Shown piece after piece: positions 5,667 through 13,007 of a stretch of DNA of 17,096 nt (within the stretch, counting starts at the first letter, position 1; each line of letters opens with the position of its first letter). Position numbers and translations under genes: made by a program. Location of the stretch: the NCBI GenBank assembly GCA_027074515.1, contig JALTCQ010000132.1, forward strand, positions 1-17,096. Reading direction: 5' to 3'. The notes beneath the pieces are model-generated. The model was not told the DNA's origin. It ran no database searches and saw only the letters and a program-made list of their open reading frames with translations. The DNA is from Microcaldota archaeon. GTDB taxonomy: Archaea; Iainarchaeota; Iainarchaeia; JAADDC01.

Positions 5667-7827
5667 ACAGCATCTTGCTGAGAGCTTCAGCAAACTCGTG
5701 AATCTTGCGGGCAGAATCACCTGACGCAGCACGACCGAGATTGTGCAACGCAGCGATAAACTTATCTACATGTTCCGCAGGAATTACAACACGCTCACCC
5801 CTGTACTCGTGATGAAAAGAGCCAAAGGGCTGAAGATACTTGAATGCCTTGAGCGCATGCGTCTCCTCGTGCCCGTGCTTCGCGAGGATGCGTGTGGTGT
5901 CAAACACGAGATTCCCATGCCGGTCTACATAGACATTGGCAGAATCGCCTAAAAGATCCCTTAGCTTTAGTACCGCGGCAGTGGCGCCAGAGACAAGATA
6001 AGAATTCTGCATCTTGCCAGGACGGGCACGTACAGCTTCTTCGTCAGCAGCGGAACGACCACGGTCCGAAGAGACTGGCACCAAATTCAGCTCATCTACG
6101 ACCTCTTTTGCTGCCCGTTTCAGCGCGCGATGGTTAGACCACGCCTTGTTAACATCTCCACCAAATTTCTGGTATAGGCGTAGAGCAACTCTCTTCTTAT
6201 CTGAAAGCGACTTGATGCCCTTACGAACCTGCTCAAGGGCGGGGTGAGTATCTATGAGCTCAATAAATGGATCTATGCTTAGGCGCGTAGGACCAGAATA
6301 CGCAGAACCCGCAGATTCGCCGCGCACCTCGTGGCGGAGCATCTTCTCGTATTCTCCGAGTCTAGATGCTTTCAGACGTGCCAAAAGGGGGAGCAGATCC
6401 GCCGGCGACTTCGTCTGAACAAAGCGAGACAGTAGATCCGTTGCTCCCGTCCGCTGCAGCTCAAACCGCACAACATCTTCTGGCAGAGAATTGATCTTGG
6501 AAACGAGATTACTTCGCTTGACTGCATTAACCAGGGCGAGGAATGCGTGGGGATTGTCCTTTGGAGAGATGCCAGCAGATTTTAGTATACGTTCAGCGGC
6601 GATGGCCTCCGGAGTATTCTGAACCGTAGAAATCGCCTTGAACACAGACACGTTGCCCTTAGGCCCAGATGAAAGCAAAGAGGATTTGGAGAACGATAAA
6701 TTCTTGGCAGCAGACTTAAGACTCCCGTAATTCAGGAAAACGCGCAAATCGTCCGCGAGCGCGTCCCTATCCCTCGTTCTGACCAGGGTAACGAGATCCT
6801 GCGGCGAGATGTCCTTGTGTCCCAAAACAGCAAGAGCACGAAGGTAAGGATCCCCTTTGTCCAGCAAGGCAAGTGCATTGGCGAGCTTTCTGAAATCCTC
6901 CGGGGTAAGAGAAGAGTAAACATCTCTGCGCTCGCGGAGATTGTCCAAAATATCGCTTGCCCGCACAGAATGCATTCCAGACACGGGTCTAACGTATGCG
7001 CGCTTGTTCCTGTCAGAAACAAGCTTCGCAAGTTCCACAAATGCACGAGGGTGTACAAAACCCTGGAGCTCGGGGAACTTCCTGGCAAACTCAAGGGTGT
7101 CCAAAAACCGTTTATCTCTATTGTGGAGCTTGCGGAAGAGGTACTGGTAGAATATATCCACGCTCTCCTCGTCAGGAGGGCGATGCCGAGACACCCAGCT
7201 GACCAGCCAAGAGGGCAGATGCTCCACATGATACGCGGAGTACAACAACTTGCTCCCAAAATCTTCGGACACGCCAGCAGGATCCACTGTAAGGGAGAGT
7301 CCATGCGGTGCAAGTATCTCATTCAGTACCTCTTTTGACGTTTTAACAGACTCGTGGATGCTCTTGGTGAAAAGATCGTCCACCAGACGCCCCACAGCCA
7401 ACACAGCATGGCCAAAGTACCTGGGGGATTTCACAACGAAACCCAGCCCTACATAGTCCGCTGGAACGTGCTCAGTAGAGCCCACCTCATCGGAACGGAT
7501 GGGGAACTGAACTTCCAAATGCTGTTCAGGATCTCCAAGCCCGGAACGTTGGAACTCCTCGCGAATGTAATCCATAACTAAGTCCTTGAATGGCTTTCCA
7601 AAGTATTTCTTAGATATCGTTTCCTGTAGCTCAAGCGTGGCAGGGTGTATAAACGTGGTAACCCGCGCGCCAGATACTGCATCCTCTCCCAGAAGATTCG
7701 CAGTATCAGCAAGCTCATAATACTTTTTGTGCAGGGTTTTATGAAGCCCGGGAATACCCGCGGAATAGCGAATAAGCTTGTCCAACCACTCAATCTTTCT
7801 GCGCGCGGACTCGGGAACATCTACCAC
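5647..7827 (-). CDS. Unrecognised 726-residue protein with C-terminal HEETH motif
   Basis: I do not recognise this protein. It starts at a GTG (7825-7827) with a TATA-like box 24 bases upstream. The reading frame is uninterrupted for 2.2 kb. It has no signal peptide or membrane segment. Most of it looks alpha-helical, with many short charged helices and serine/lysine-rich linkers (about 371-395 and 500-515). Near the end, about 605-690, a different region has alternating strands (NVYVDRHGNLVFDTTRI, 631-647). It is followed by HGHEETHALKAF (651-662), an HExxH zinc-peptidase-like motif with ligands His653 and His657 and Glu654. His672 and His673 are candidates for a third ligand. A zinc-peptidase-like C-terminal domain is possible but unproven. 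It is flanked by convergent genes on the left and its own promoter on the right. Confidence 0.8.
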   Translation of the reverse strand: MVDVPESARRKIEWLDKLIRYSAGIPGLHKTLHKKYYELADTANLLGEDAVSGARVTTFIHPATLELQETISKKYFGKPFKDLVMDYIREEFQRSGLGDPEQHLEVQFPIRSDEVGSTEHVPADYVGLGFVVKSPRYFGHAVLAVGRLVDDLFTKSIHESVKTSKEVLNEILAPHGLSLTVDPAGVSEDFGSKLLYSAYHVEHLPSWLVSWVSRHRPPDEESVDIFYQYLFRKLHNRDKRFLDTLEFARKFPELQGFVHPRAFVELAKLVSDRNKRAYVRPVSGMHSVRASDILDNLRERRDVYSSLTPEDFRKLANALALLDKGDPYLRALAVLGHKDISPQDLVTLVRTRDRDALADDLRVFLNYGSLKSAAKNLSFSKSSLLSSGPKGNVSVFKAISTVQNTPEAIAAERILKSAGISPKDNPHAFLALVNAVKRSNLVSKINSLPEDVVRFELQRTGATDLLSRFVQTKSPADLLPLLARLKASRLGEYEKMLRHEVRGESAGSAYSGPTRLSIDPFIELIDTHPALEQVRKGIKSLSDKKRVALRLYQKFGGDVNKAWSNHRALKRAAKEVVDELNLVPVSSDRGRSAADEEAVRARPGKMQNSYLVSGATAAVLKLRDLLGDSANVYVDRHGNLVFDTTRILAKHGHEETHALKAFKYLQPFGSFHHEYRGERVVIPAEHVDKFIAALHNLGRAASGDSARKIHEFAEALSKMLSRRSES

Positions 7828-7845
7828 AGAAGAAAAAAGAATTCA

Positions 7846-7856
7846 GATTATTTAAC
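7846..7856 (-). promoter_or_regulatory. TATA-like box of the 726-residue gene
   Basis: GTTAAATAATC (read on the minus strand) is centred about 24 bases before the GTG start at 7827. It fits a leaderless promoter and supports the GTG start. It lies within 2 bases of the stop codon of the upstream same-strand gene (7858). Confidence 0.5.
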
Positions 7857-7857
7857 G

Positions 7858-8205
7858 TTACTGGCTCGCAGCATCCTTCAACCACTTCTCCACCGTTTCC
7901 TTCCCGTAAAGCATCTCCATCTGCTTCTTCCCATCTTCCGTCAGCTCCTTGGGATTCCAAGGGGGGTCCAGCTCCACTTCCACTTCCACGTTGCCAACGC
8001 CTTCGATCTTCTTCAAGGCGTCCTCAACCATCTTGGTGAGTAACGAACCGTATGGGCACATCGGGGACGTCCAGGTCATCTTCACGTAAACATCGTCGCC
8101 GTTAATCTTTATCTCACGAATCAGACCCAAATCATAGACGTTCACAGGAATCTCAATATCGTACACGGTCTTCAGCGCGTCAATTACCTTCTCCTTTTCA
8201 ACCAT
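7858..8205 (-). CDS. MIP18/DUF59 family Fe-S cluster assembly factor (SufT/PaaD-like)
   Basis: This 115-residue protein has the MIP18 fold signature. The N-terminal helix VIDALKTVYDIEIPVNVYDLG is typical, with DPEIP changed to DIEIPV. Paired strands follow, then TSPMCPYG with the conserved reactive Cys50, a helix (LLTKMVEDALKKIEGV), and a strand plus DPPWNPKELTEDG. A C-terminal extension (about 88-115) contains KKQMEMLYG. Such proteins help mature or transfer Fe-S clusters and are common as single genes in archaea. The start is ATG at 8203-8205. A TATA-like element (8229-8236) lies 27 bases upstream and overlaps the end of the neighbouring gene. The family is clear; the client proteins are unknown. 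Confidence 0.9.
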   Translation of the reverse strand: MVEKEKVIDALKTVYDIEIPVNVYDLGLIREIKINGDDVYVKMTWTSPMCPYGSLLTKMVEDALKKIEGVGNVEVEVELDPPWNPKELTEDGKKQMEMLYGKETVEKWLKDAASQ

Positions 8206-8228
8206 AGAATTAACGGTGTTAAAAAGGG

Positions 8229-8236
8229 TTAAAAAT
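8229..8236 (-). promoter_or_regulatory. TATA-like box of the MIP18-family gene
   Basis: The minus strand reads ATTTTTAA here, centred about 27 bases before the ATG at 8205. The spacing fits a leaderless transcript. The box abuts the TGA stop of the upstream gene at 8236-8238. Confidence 0.45.
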
Positions 8237-8634
8237 CAACGGCCCCGTTCCAAAGCCCTTGCAACGGTGCGAAGGAGATACGCCACGTGGTGTTCAGCGT
8301 TCTTCGGACCATAAACGTGTACTTCCGTCCCGGATTCGCCAGGTCTGAGAATCAATCGGCTGAGCGGATACGGATCCGAAGGGTCATGAGGCACAGGCTC
8401 CCTGAAGAGCACCTCGTAGGCGTGTTCGTTCTCCGTTCCCACGTGTCTGTACGCACCCACTTGGAACTGCTTCCTGAAGTTCAACTCGCGGAGGACGAGG
8501 CGATGAAGTTCTTCAGGATCCACATCTACGTGCATGGACACGTGAATGAGTCCCTCGGGGGCGTCGTGATGCAGGAAAACATCGTACTTGAAATCCTTCA
8601 GCTGTTCGTGGTTAAACCGCTCTGCTTCCGGCAT
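8236..8634 (-). CDS. Small histidine-rich protein of unknown function
   Basis: The reading frame runs upstream to 8691, but I place the start at the ATG 8632-8634 (MPEAERFNHE). A GGTGG sequence lies about 5 bases before it and a TATA-like element is at 8662-8671. The upstream codons would overlap the divergent gene's start. The product is 132 residues and I do not recognise it. It has about a dozen histidines, including FLHHDAPEGLIHVSMHVDVD (36-55 on the long frame), RHVG, EHAY, PHDP, VHVYG and AEHHV. A compact alpha/beta fold seems likely, since strands such as LIHVSMHVDV and AYEVLFREPV alternate with helices. It is soluble with no membrane segment. The histidines could bind metal, but no known motif stands out. 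Confidence 0.75.
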   Translation of the reverse strand: MPEAERFNHEQLKDFKYDVFLHHDAPEGLIHVSMHVDVDPEELHRLVLRELNFRKQFQVGAYRHVGTENEHAYEVLFREPVPHDPSDPYPLSRLILRPGESGTEVHVYGPKNAEHHVAYLLRTVARALERGR

Positions 8635-8661
8635 GAAACCACCAGAGAAAAAACGAAGGAG

Positions 8662-8671
8662 ATTAATAAAA
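8662..8671. promoter_or_regulatory. Shared AT-rich promoter element between divergent genes
   Basis: ATTAATAAAA lies between two divergent starts. It is centred about 24 bases before the plus-strand ATG at 8690 and about 32 bases before the minus-strand ATG at 8634. One element could serve both directions, with a leaderless plus mRNA and a very short minus leader containing GGTGG. Confidence 0.45.
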
Positions 8672-8689
8672 CCGCACCCATATTCCACC

Positions 8690-9058
8690 ATGCGTTACGA
8701 ACCTGCGCCCGACGTCGAAGCACTGGCGAAGAAGATTGCGCACACGTTGGGCATGAACTGGCTGGACTTCGATCGAATTCACTTCCTCCGCACTCACGGC
8801 TCAAAATCAAGGGCAATTGCGCGCGTCTCTGGCCTGCCAAGGGTGTTCCAAATATCGTTGAACGTTCCCGCGCACTACGTGGTGGAAGTTATTGCAGAGA
8901 GGTACGATAGGCTCGGCCAGGGCGAGAAGGAGAAGGTAATCATCCACGAGCTCCTGCACATCCCTAAGAGCATGGGCGGGGGATATAGACATCACGATTA
9001 CGTTAATAGGAGAAGGGTGGAGGCGCTGTGGGGAGCATACAAGCTCAGGGAGAAGTAA
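8690..9058 (+). CDS. Putative zinc metallopeptidase (COG4900-like)
   Basis: The frame extends upstream to 8588, but the ATG at 8690 fits the promoter and the protein start (MRYEPAPDVEALAKKIAHTL). The product is 122 residues. It contains IIHELLHIP, an HExxH motif with His86, Glu87 and His90. A GGGYRHHD segment follows, and His101 or His102 can supply the third metal ligand, as in COG4900 and minigluzincin-like archaeal peptidases. A middle section (SKSRAIARVSGLPRVFQISL) and a strand before the HExxH helix complete the usual small fold. Proteolysis has not been shown for this group that I know of. The 3' end overlaps the convergent UMP kinase gene by 14 bases. Confidence 0.85.
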   Translation: MRYEPAPDVEALAKKIAHTLGMNWLDFDRIHFLRTHGSKSRAIARVSGLPRVFQISLNVPAHYVVEVIAERYDRLGQGEKEKVIIHELLHIPKSMGGGYRHHDYVNRRRVEALWGAYKLREK

Positions 9059-9728
9059 TAGTCGTCCCCACGAAGCTCTTGCCGCTCAGGAGGCGCTCCA
9101 GGTTCTTCAAGTCCTTGCTCACGATGTAAGCCTTTATCTTTGACCTGCGAAGGATCTCGGCGGCGGCGAGGTCCATGGGCACGTGGAAACCTGGCTCCCT
9201 TGTGTCTTCCCGGGCAATGAGGGCAACGAACTCGTCGTGCGTGATTCTGTCATACCGCCTCGCGTCGTCGTTGGTCCTTGGATCCTTGTCATACACTCCA
9301 TCCACGTTGGTGATGTTGATGAGTGGAAGCCCCGTCACCTCTGCAAGGAGCGCGGCGCCGTAGTCTGACGTCACTCCTGGCATGGTACCCTTCACGATGG
9401 CGGTGTAGTGCTTCATGACCGCTTTTGCCCTCCAAACGTCCGCCAGCGGCTCGGGATAAGCGCTCTGAAGGGCGGAGACGAGGAGCCAGGCATTGGCGTG
9501 TGTTGCGATGATGCCTGCCTCGTCCATCTCCGTTTTCGTCCCCCCGAGGAGGCGAACAGCCCAGGAATAGTCCCTTGCAGTCCTACCGCCGCCGGCAACA
9601 AGCCCAAAGCGCATACCTGCCTCGTAATGCCGATCTATAAGCCGAGCAAACCTGCGGATCCACGGGACGTCTATGCGGTCTGGCACCATGACGGAACCGC
9701 CCACGGAGATCACGAAGCCCCGATGCAT
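9045..9728 (-). CDS. pyrH: UMP kinase, archaeal type
   Basis: This 227-residue amino-acid-kinase-fold protein would phosphorylate UMP to UDP with ATP in pyrimidine nucleotide synthesis. Visible motifs are GGSVMVPD (10-17, nucleotide-binding turn), VAGGGRTARDY (44-54), DEAGIIATHANAWLL (69-83), PGVTSDYGAALLAE (117-130) and TNVDGVYDKDPR (140-151). It ends with a strand and helix (IKAYIVSKDLKNLERLL). The length is right for archaeal PyrH (about 220-230). The start is ATG at 9726-9728, with a TATA-like element (9749-9756) about 25 bases upstream. It shares a 40-base divergent promoter region with the aRF1 gene. I see nothing unusual in the active-site motifs. Confidence 0.93.
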   Translation of the reverse strand: MHRGFVISVGGSVMVPDRIDVPWIRRFARLIDRHYEAGMRFGLVAGGGRTARDYSWAVRLLGGTKTEMDEAGIIATHANAWLLVSALQSAYPEPLADVWRAKAVMKHYTAIVKGTMPGVTSDYGAALLAEVTGLPLINITNVDGVYDKDPRTNDDARRYDRITHDEFVALIAREDTREPGFHVPMDLAAAEILRRSKIKAYIVSKDLKNLERLLSGKSFVGTTITSP

Positions 9729-9729
9729 G

Positions 9730-9768
9730 CATAAAAAACGTTAGCCTGATATAAAAAGGGAGAGGCGT
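9730..9768. promoter_or_regulatory. Divergent promoter region of UMP kinase and aRF1
   Basis: On the minus strand TTTTATAT (complement of 9749-9756) is about 25 bases before the UMP kinase ATG at 9728. On the plus strand CATAAAAAAC (9730-9739) is about 35 bases before the aRF1 ATG at 9769. That plus transcript would have a short leader carrying GGGAGAGG (9758-9765), a Shine-Dalgarno-like site about 4-6 bases before the start. Confidence 0.5.
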
Positions 9769-10983
9769 ATGGACGAAGCAGCGCTGAAGCGACTGATCAG
9801 GGAGTTGGAGGACATCCGAGGGACTGGAACGCAGCTCATCTCGCTCTACATCCCGCCAAAGTACCCTCGAGGCGACATAATGAGCATGCTCACCGACGAG
9901 CACAGCAAGGCGGGGAACATAAAGGACAAGACAACGAGAAAGAACGTCCAGGCGGCGCTGGCAAAGATCATGGGCTACTTAAAGGCCATAGACTACAAGC
10001 TGCCTGAAAACGGCCTCGTGGTGTTCTGTGGAAACATATCGCAAAAACCGGGCGAGCAGGATATCCGTTTATACTCTGTGGCGCCCCCCGCGCCAGTATC
10101 AAAGATTTATCGATGTGATTCAACGTTCTACCTCGATCCCCTGCGCGAGATGGTCAAGCCCACGGAGTACTACATGATCGTCACAATGGATGGAAAGGAA
10201 GCCACCATCGCCCTGGTCAAGGGCAACACGTATGATATTGTTGCGCGCATCCGCTCACTGGCACCGGGTAAGCACCACGCGGGCGGCCAGTCGGCCCGTC
10301 GATTTGAGCGCCTGAGGGAAATTGCAGACAACGAGTACCTGAAAAAGGTGGCGGAGGAGATAAAGAAGACGTTCGAAGAAGCGGGCGACGCGCTGAAGGG
10401 AATCATACTCGCAGGACCAGGGCCAAAGAAGAACGAGTTCTACAACAAGGACTACCTGCCGAACAACGTCAAGGAGAAGGTCCTTGGCATCATAGACACG
10501 GGATACACAAACGAATACGGTATAAGAGAAGCCCTGGAAAACGCGAAGGACATACTGAAGGATGCGGAGATCGTGAGGCAAAAGCAGGCAGTGGACAAGT
10601 TCATAGGCGAGGTCATAAAAGGTGGCTTGGCTGAATACGGGCTGGAAAATGTGTATCGGGCGCTAAAGGAGGGAAGGGTGGACACGCTCCTTGTTTCTGA
10701 AGATGCAGAGGCGTGGGTGGGTAAGTTCGTCTGTCCAAAGTGTGGAACTGAAATAGAGAAGATATCCAAGGACGCGGAAGAATTGAAGAAGATGGAAGTA
10801 CAATGCCCCAACTGTGGAAGCACCATGCAGTTAGACGTCATAGAAGATGCCATAGACGAGATGATGGAGATGGCAGATGAGACAGGCGCAGAGGTGTTCA
10901 TGATATCGCCGGAAACGGAGGAGGGCCAGAAGCTCTCCAGAGGGTTTGGCGGCGTTGGAGCCATCGTGAGGTATAAGGCATGA
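9769..10983 (+). CDS. prf1: Archaeal peptide chain release factor aRF1, NIKD variant
   Basis: This 404-residue protein is the class-1 release factor that reads stop codons and releases the peptide on the ribosome. Domain 1 (about 1-130) carries the stop-reading elements. The first is SKAGNIKDKTTRKNVQAAL (46-64), with NIKD at 50-53 where NIKS is usual. The second is YRCDSTF (114-120), which matches the YxCxxxF motif. Domain 2 has the catalytic GGQ loop, HHAGGQSARRFERLRE (169-184; GGQ 172-174). Domain 3 ends with a zinc ribbon: Cys322, Cys325, Cys346 and Cys349. Length and order are normal for aRF1. The stop overlaps the next gene's ATG as ATGA (10980-10983), coupling it to the TgtA-like protein. 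The identity is certain; the meaning of NIKD is open. Confidence 0.97.
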   Translation: MDEAALKRLIRELEDIRGTGTQLISLYIPPKYPRGDIMSMLTDEHSKAGNIKDKTTRKNVQAALAKIMGYLKAIDYKLPENGLVVFCGNISQKPGEQDIRLYSVAPPAPVSKIYRCDSTFYLDPLREMVKPTEYYMIVTMDGKEATIALVKGNTYDIVARIRSLAPGKHHAGGQSARRFERLREIADNEYLKKVAEEIKKTFEEAGDALKGIILAGPGPKKNEFYNKDYLPNNVKEKVLGIIDTGYTNEYGIREALENAKDILKDAEIVRQKQAVDKFIGEVIKGGLAEYGLENVYRALKEGRVDTLLVSEDAEAWVGKFVCPKCGTEIEKISKDAEELKKMEVQCPNCGSTMQLDVIEDAIDEMMEMADETGAEVFMISPETEEGQKLSRGFGGVGAIVRYKA

Positions 10984-12476
10984 TTCTACGGTATAGAGAC
11001 CTGGCTGCACGTGTGTACGACGATAAAATCCGTTTCCCCACGTTCTTACCAAACAGCCAGAGGAGCGAAGGCACGGACGGCATCCTCGTGAATGTGTACA
11101 GAATCTGGACGGACAAGGACTACAGAAGAATCGTAAGAAAGAACGTCCACGAATACACTGAGCACGACGGATTCATCCTGCCCGAATCAGGCTGGCAACA
11201 GATAGAAAAGTACGAAGACGACGTTACCAACGAGGAAATAGTGGAAACGCAGGAAAACATGGGTTTTAACGTTATCGCACCGCTGGCAGCCAGCAAGGTA
11301 AAAGATGCAATCATAAACGCGCGCATAGCAAGGGAAGAAACGCAAAAACCACTGTTCCTGGAGATTCCTCAGCACTGGACCGAGGAGGAAATCAAACAAT
11401 TCGTCGGAGAAACGAAGGAGTGGGCCTGGGGCTACGGGACGAAGGGGGACAACACCGACAAGATATTGTTCATCGCTCAGGCGATTCCACGGAGCGCAAA
11501 GCTCCACGTCTTCGGCATACACCACCCCGCGGTCATCCCCATCCTCGCGGCAGCGGGTGTGGACTCTTTCTCCTCCGGCGCGTTCTCCCGCTATGCCGAG
11601 CAGTGGTTATACATAACTGACTCTTCTATAGTGCCGATCACGCGCATGGACGAACTACCCTGCTCCTGTCCGTCCTGCGCCAACAGAACACCAAAAGAAC
11701 TGGACTACGATACTCTGCGCCAGCACAACCTCAACCAGTTCGTTGTGGAGATCAAAAGAACGAGAAACGCCATCAAAGAAGGCAGGCTATACGAGTACGC
11801 GAAAAGAAGGGCGCTGACACATCCGCGCCTGTGGAGCGCATTCAAGAAAATCGTCCGGTCAGACTGGGTCCTGGAGAATCAGCCGTTCCCAAAGCAGAGT
11901 AGTATATACGACTTTGGAGATGTAGAAGAGCGGCCAGAGTACAGGATTGGGCTAGAAAAGGCAAGGAAAATGGGAGTAAAGCCAGAAGATCTTGCATATG
12001 CGTATCCATTCGGCCAGACGTATCCAGAACAAATAAAGGAACGTCCAGAGCCAGAAAGATTCGTACGCGCGGTGCTGAAGTACTTCTGGGGGCTGGAACT
12101 AGAGGGCGTTGAGTGGAAGGAGCGCCACGGCATACCAAGGGATCTATTCTGGAAGGGGGAGCGCATAGGGCAGATACGATACGAGGATGGTGCATTCATC
12201 CCGACTATAAAGGGTGCAGAGCTGATTGCGAAAAGAACGGAGGCGCCGAAGAACAGAATCGTGCTGAACGAGAAAGGAGTAAAAAGGCTGAAAGAAGACA
12301 AGACGCCGCTAACGACCAACGCGGTGGACTGGGATCCAGAGCTACGGCCGTATCAGGAAGTAATACTGGTGGATGAAGAGGACCGAGTGGTAGGCACAGG
12401 GAAGAGTATGGTGACGGCAAGGGAGATGAAAGAACTCGTCTGTCCCGTGGTCAAGCTTCGTCATCGAGTGAAATGA
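10980..12476 (+). CDS. TgtA-like (archaeosine tRNA-guanine transglycosylase) homologue with degenerate active site
   Basis: This 498-residue protein has the whole archaeal TgtA layout. A TGT barrel covers about 1-290, domains C1 and C2 about 300-425, and a C-terminal PUA domain about 426-498 (RIVLNEKGVKRL, LRPYQEVILVDEEDRVVGTG). The zinc site is kept: CSCPSC (Cys228, Cys230, Cys233) and His249 in QHNL. The catalytic positions are changed. The DSGxFQ motif reads ESGWQQ (69-74), so the aspartate known as Asp95 in the Pyrococcus horikoshii enzyme is Glu69. The nucleophile region LFDSAS reads SFSSGA, so Asp249 is Ser198. The IQG and GG(V/L) base-binding segments are missing, making the barrel about 40 residues shorter there. 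The ArcS motif PCxxxKPYxxSxxH is also absent. It may be a tRNA-binding subunit or a changed enzyme. Comparison with the Pyrococcus sequence is from memory. Confidence 0.88.
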   Translation: MILRYRDLAARVYDDKIRFPTFLPNSQRSEGTDGILVNVYRIWTDKDYRRIVRKNVHEYTEHDGFILPESGWQQIEKYEDDVTNEEIVETQENMGFNVIAPLAASKVKDAIINARIAREETQKPLFLEIPQHWTEEEIKQFVGETKEWAWGYGTKGDNTDKILFIAQAIPRSAKLHVFGIHHPAVIPILAAAGVDSFSSGAFSRYAEQWLYITDSSIVPITRMDELPCSCPSCANRTPKELDYDTLRQHNLNQFVVEIKRTRNAIKEGRLYEYAKRRALTHPRLWSAFKKIVRSDWVLENQPFPKQSSIYDFGDVEERPEYRIGLEKARKMGVKPEDLAYAYPFGQTYPEQIKERPEPERFVRAVLKYFWGLELEGVEWKERHGIPRDLFWKGERIGQIRYEDGAFIPTIKGAELIAKRTEAPKNRIVLNEKGVKRLKEDKTPLTTNAVDWDPELRPYQEVILVDEEDRVVGTGKSMVTAREMKELVCPVVKLRHRVK

Positions 12477-12957
12477 TGCCAGAAACGCCGCGAGGGTCGT
12501 CTATCTCAAGGGTGAATTTTTTCTTGCCTTCCTTTGCATCGCGGATCTCCTTCAGTGCTTCGTCTCTTGCTTTTCGCTCATCGTCACTTTCTGGCACGAT
12601 CTTCTTTGCCGCGGACTCAAATCGGTCAAGCACACCCTCTACAGTTGTTATAAAGCCGTTGGAGAATGGACCGGGATGCATCTCGAGGTCAAACTCAGGT
12701 ATGCGAAGGCTGGCAGAGGAGGAACGAACCACGAGATCATTGAGGCGTTTGGGATCGTCCACGACAATACGCAGCTTCTTGTGGCCCCTGTCCTCCAGTT
12801 CAATCACGTCTGTATGAGTATACCCACAGGAGGAGCACTTTGACGTCATTATGACGGCGTGCCCGAAGTGGGGAAGCTCTTTCTCCATAATCACGGTGCG
12901 CAGGGTTTTCTTACCACAGGCAGGGCAGACAGCATTTTCTATGACCTGTGGTTCCAT
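12451..12957 (-). CDS. ZPR1-type zinc-finger protein
   Basis: The start is the ATG at 12955-12957; an in-frame TTG two codons upstream is less likely. The product is 168 residues. It has one four-cysteine zinc ribbon, CPACGKKTL (Cys11, Cys14) paired with CSSCGYTHTDV (Cys41, Cys44). The ZPR1 domain follows: VVDDPKRLNDLVVRSSSASLRIPEFD (about 67-92), a GPFSNGFITTVEGVLDRF segment (95-112), and a helical and beta end. Eukaryotic ZPR1 contains two such units and is a folding chaperone for elongation factor eEF1A; archaeal ZPR1 has one and may do the same for aEF1A. Its 3' end overlaps the convergent TgtA-like gene by 26 bases. It shares a promoter region with the divergent thioredoxin-fold gene. 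Confidence 0.9.
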   Translation of the reverse strand: MEPQVIENAVCPACGKKTLRTVIMEKELPHFGHAVIMTSKCSSCGYTHTDVIELEDRGHKKLRIVVDDPKRLNDLVVRSSSASLRIPEFDLEMHPGPFSNGFITTVEGVLDRFESAAKKIVPESDDERKARDEALKEIRDAKEGKKKFTLEIDDPRGVSGIISLDDEA

Positions 12958-12977
12958 GAGCAAAAATGATCCAAAGA

Positions 12978-12987
12978 AGTAAAAACC
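12978..12987. promoter_or_regulatory. Shared TATA-like element of ZPR1 and the first thioredoxin-fold gene
   Basis: AGTAAAAACC (plus strand) is centred about 26 bases before the plus-strand ATG at 13008 and about 25 bases before the minus-strand ATG at 12957. Both distances fit leaderless initiation from one AT-rich core. It also argues for the internal ATG at 13008 rather than the in-frame ATG at 12966. Confidence 0.5.
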
Positions 12988-13007
12988 CTAACCAGCCGAT
13001 TAATACC

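Noticed and set aside
6732..7322. 196-codon open frame within the 726-residue gene, same strand, other frame
   Set aside because: It is nested in the longer uninterrupted frame, rich in Cys, Trp and Ser as expected of an out-of-frame translation, and lacks a start signal.
12966..13007. Earlier in-frame ATG for the first thioredoxin-fold protein
   Set aside because: It would put the TATA-like core inside the coding region, and the 14 added residues add no recognisable element; the ATG at 13008 has proper promoter spacing.
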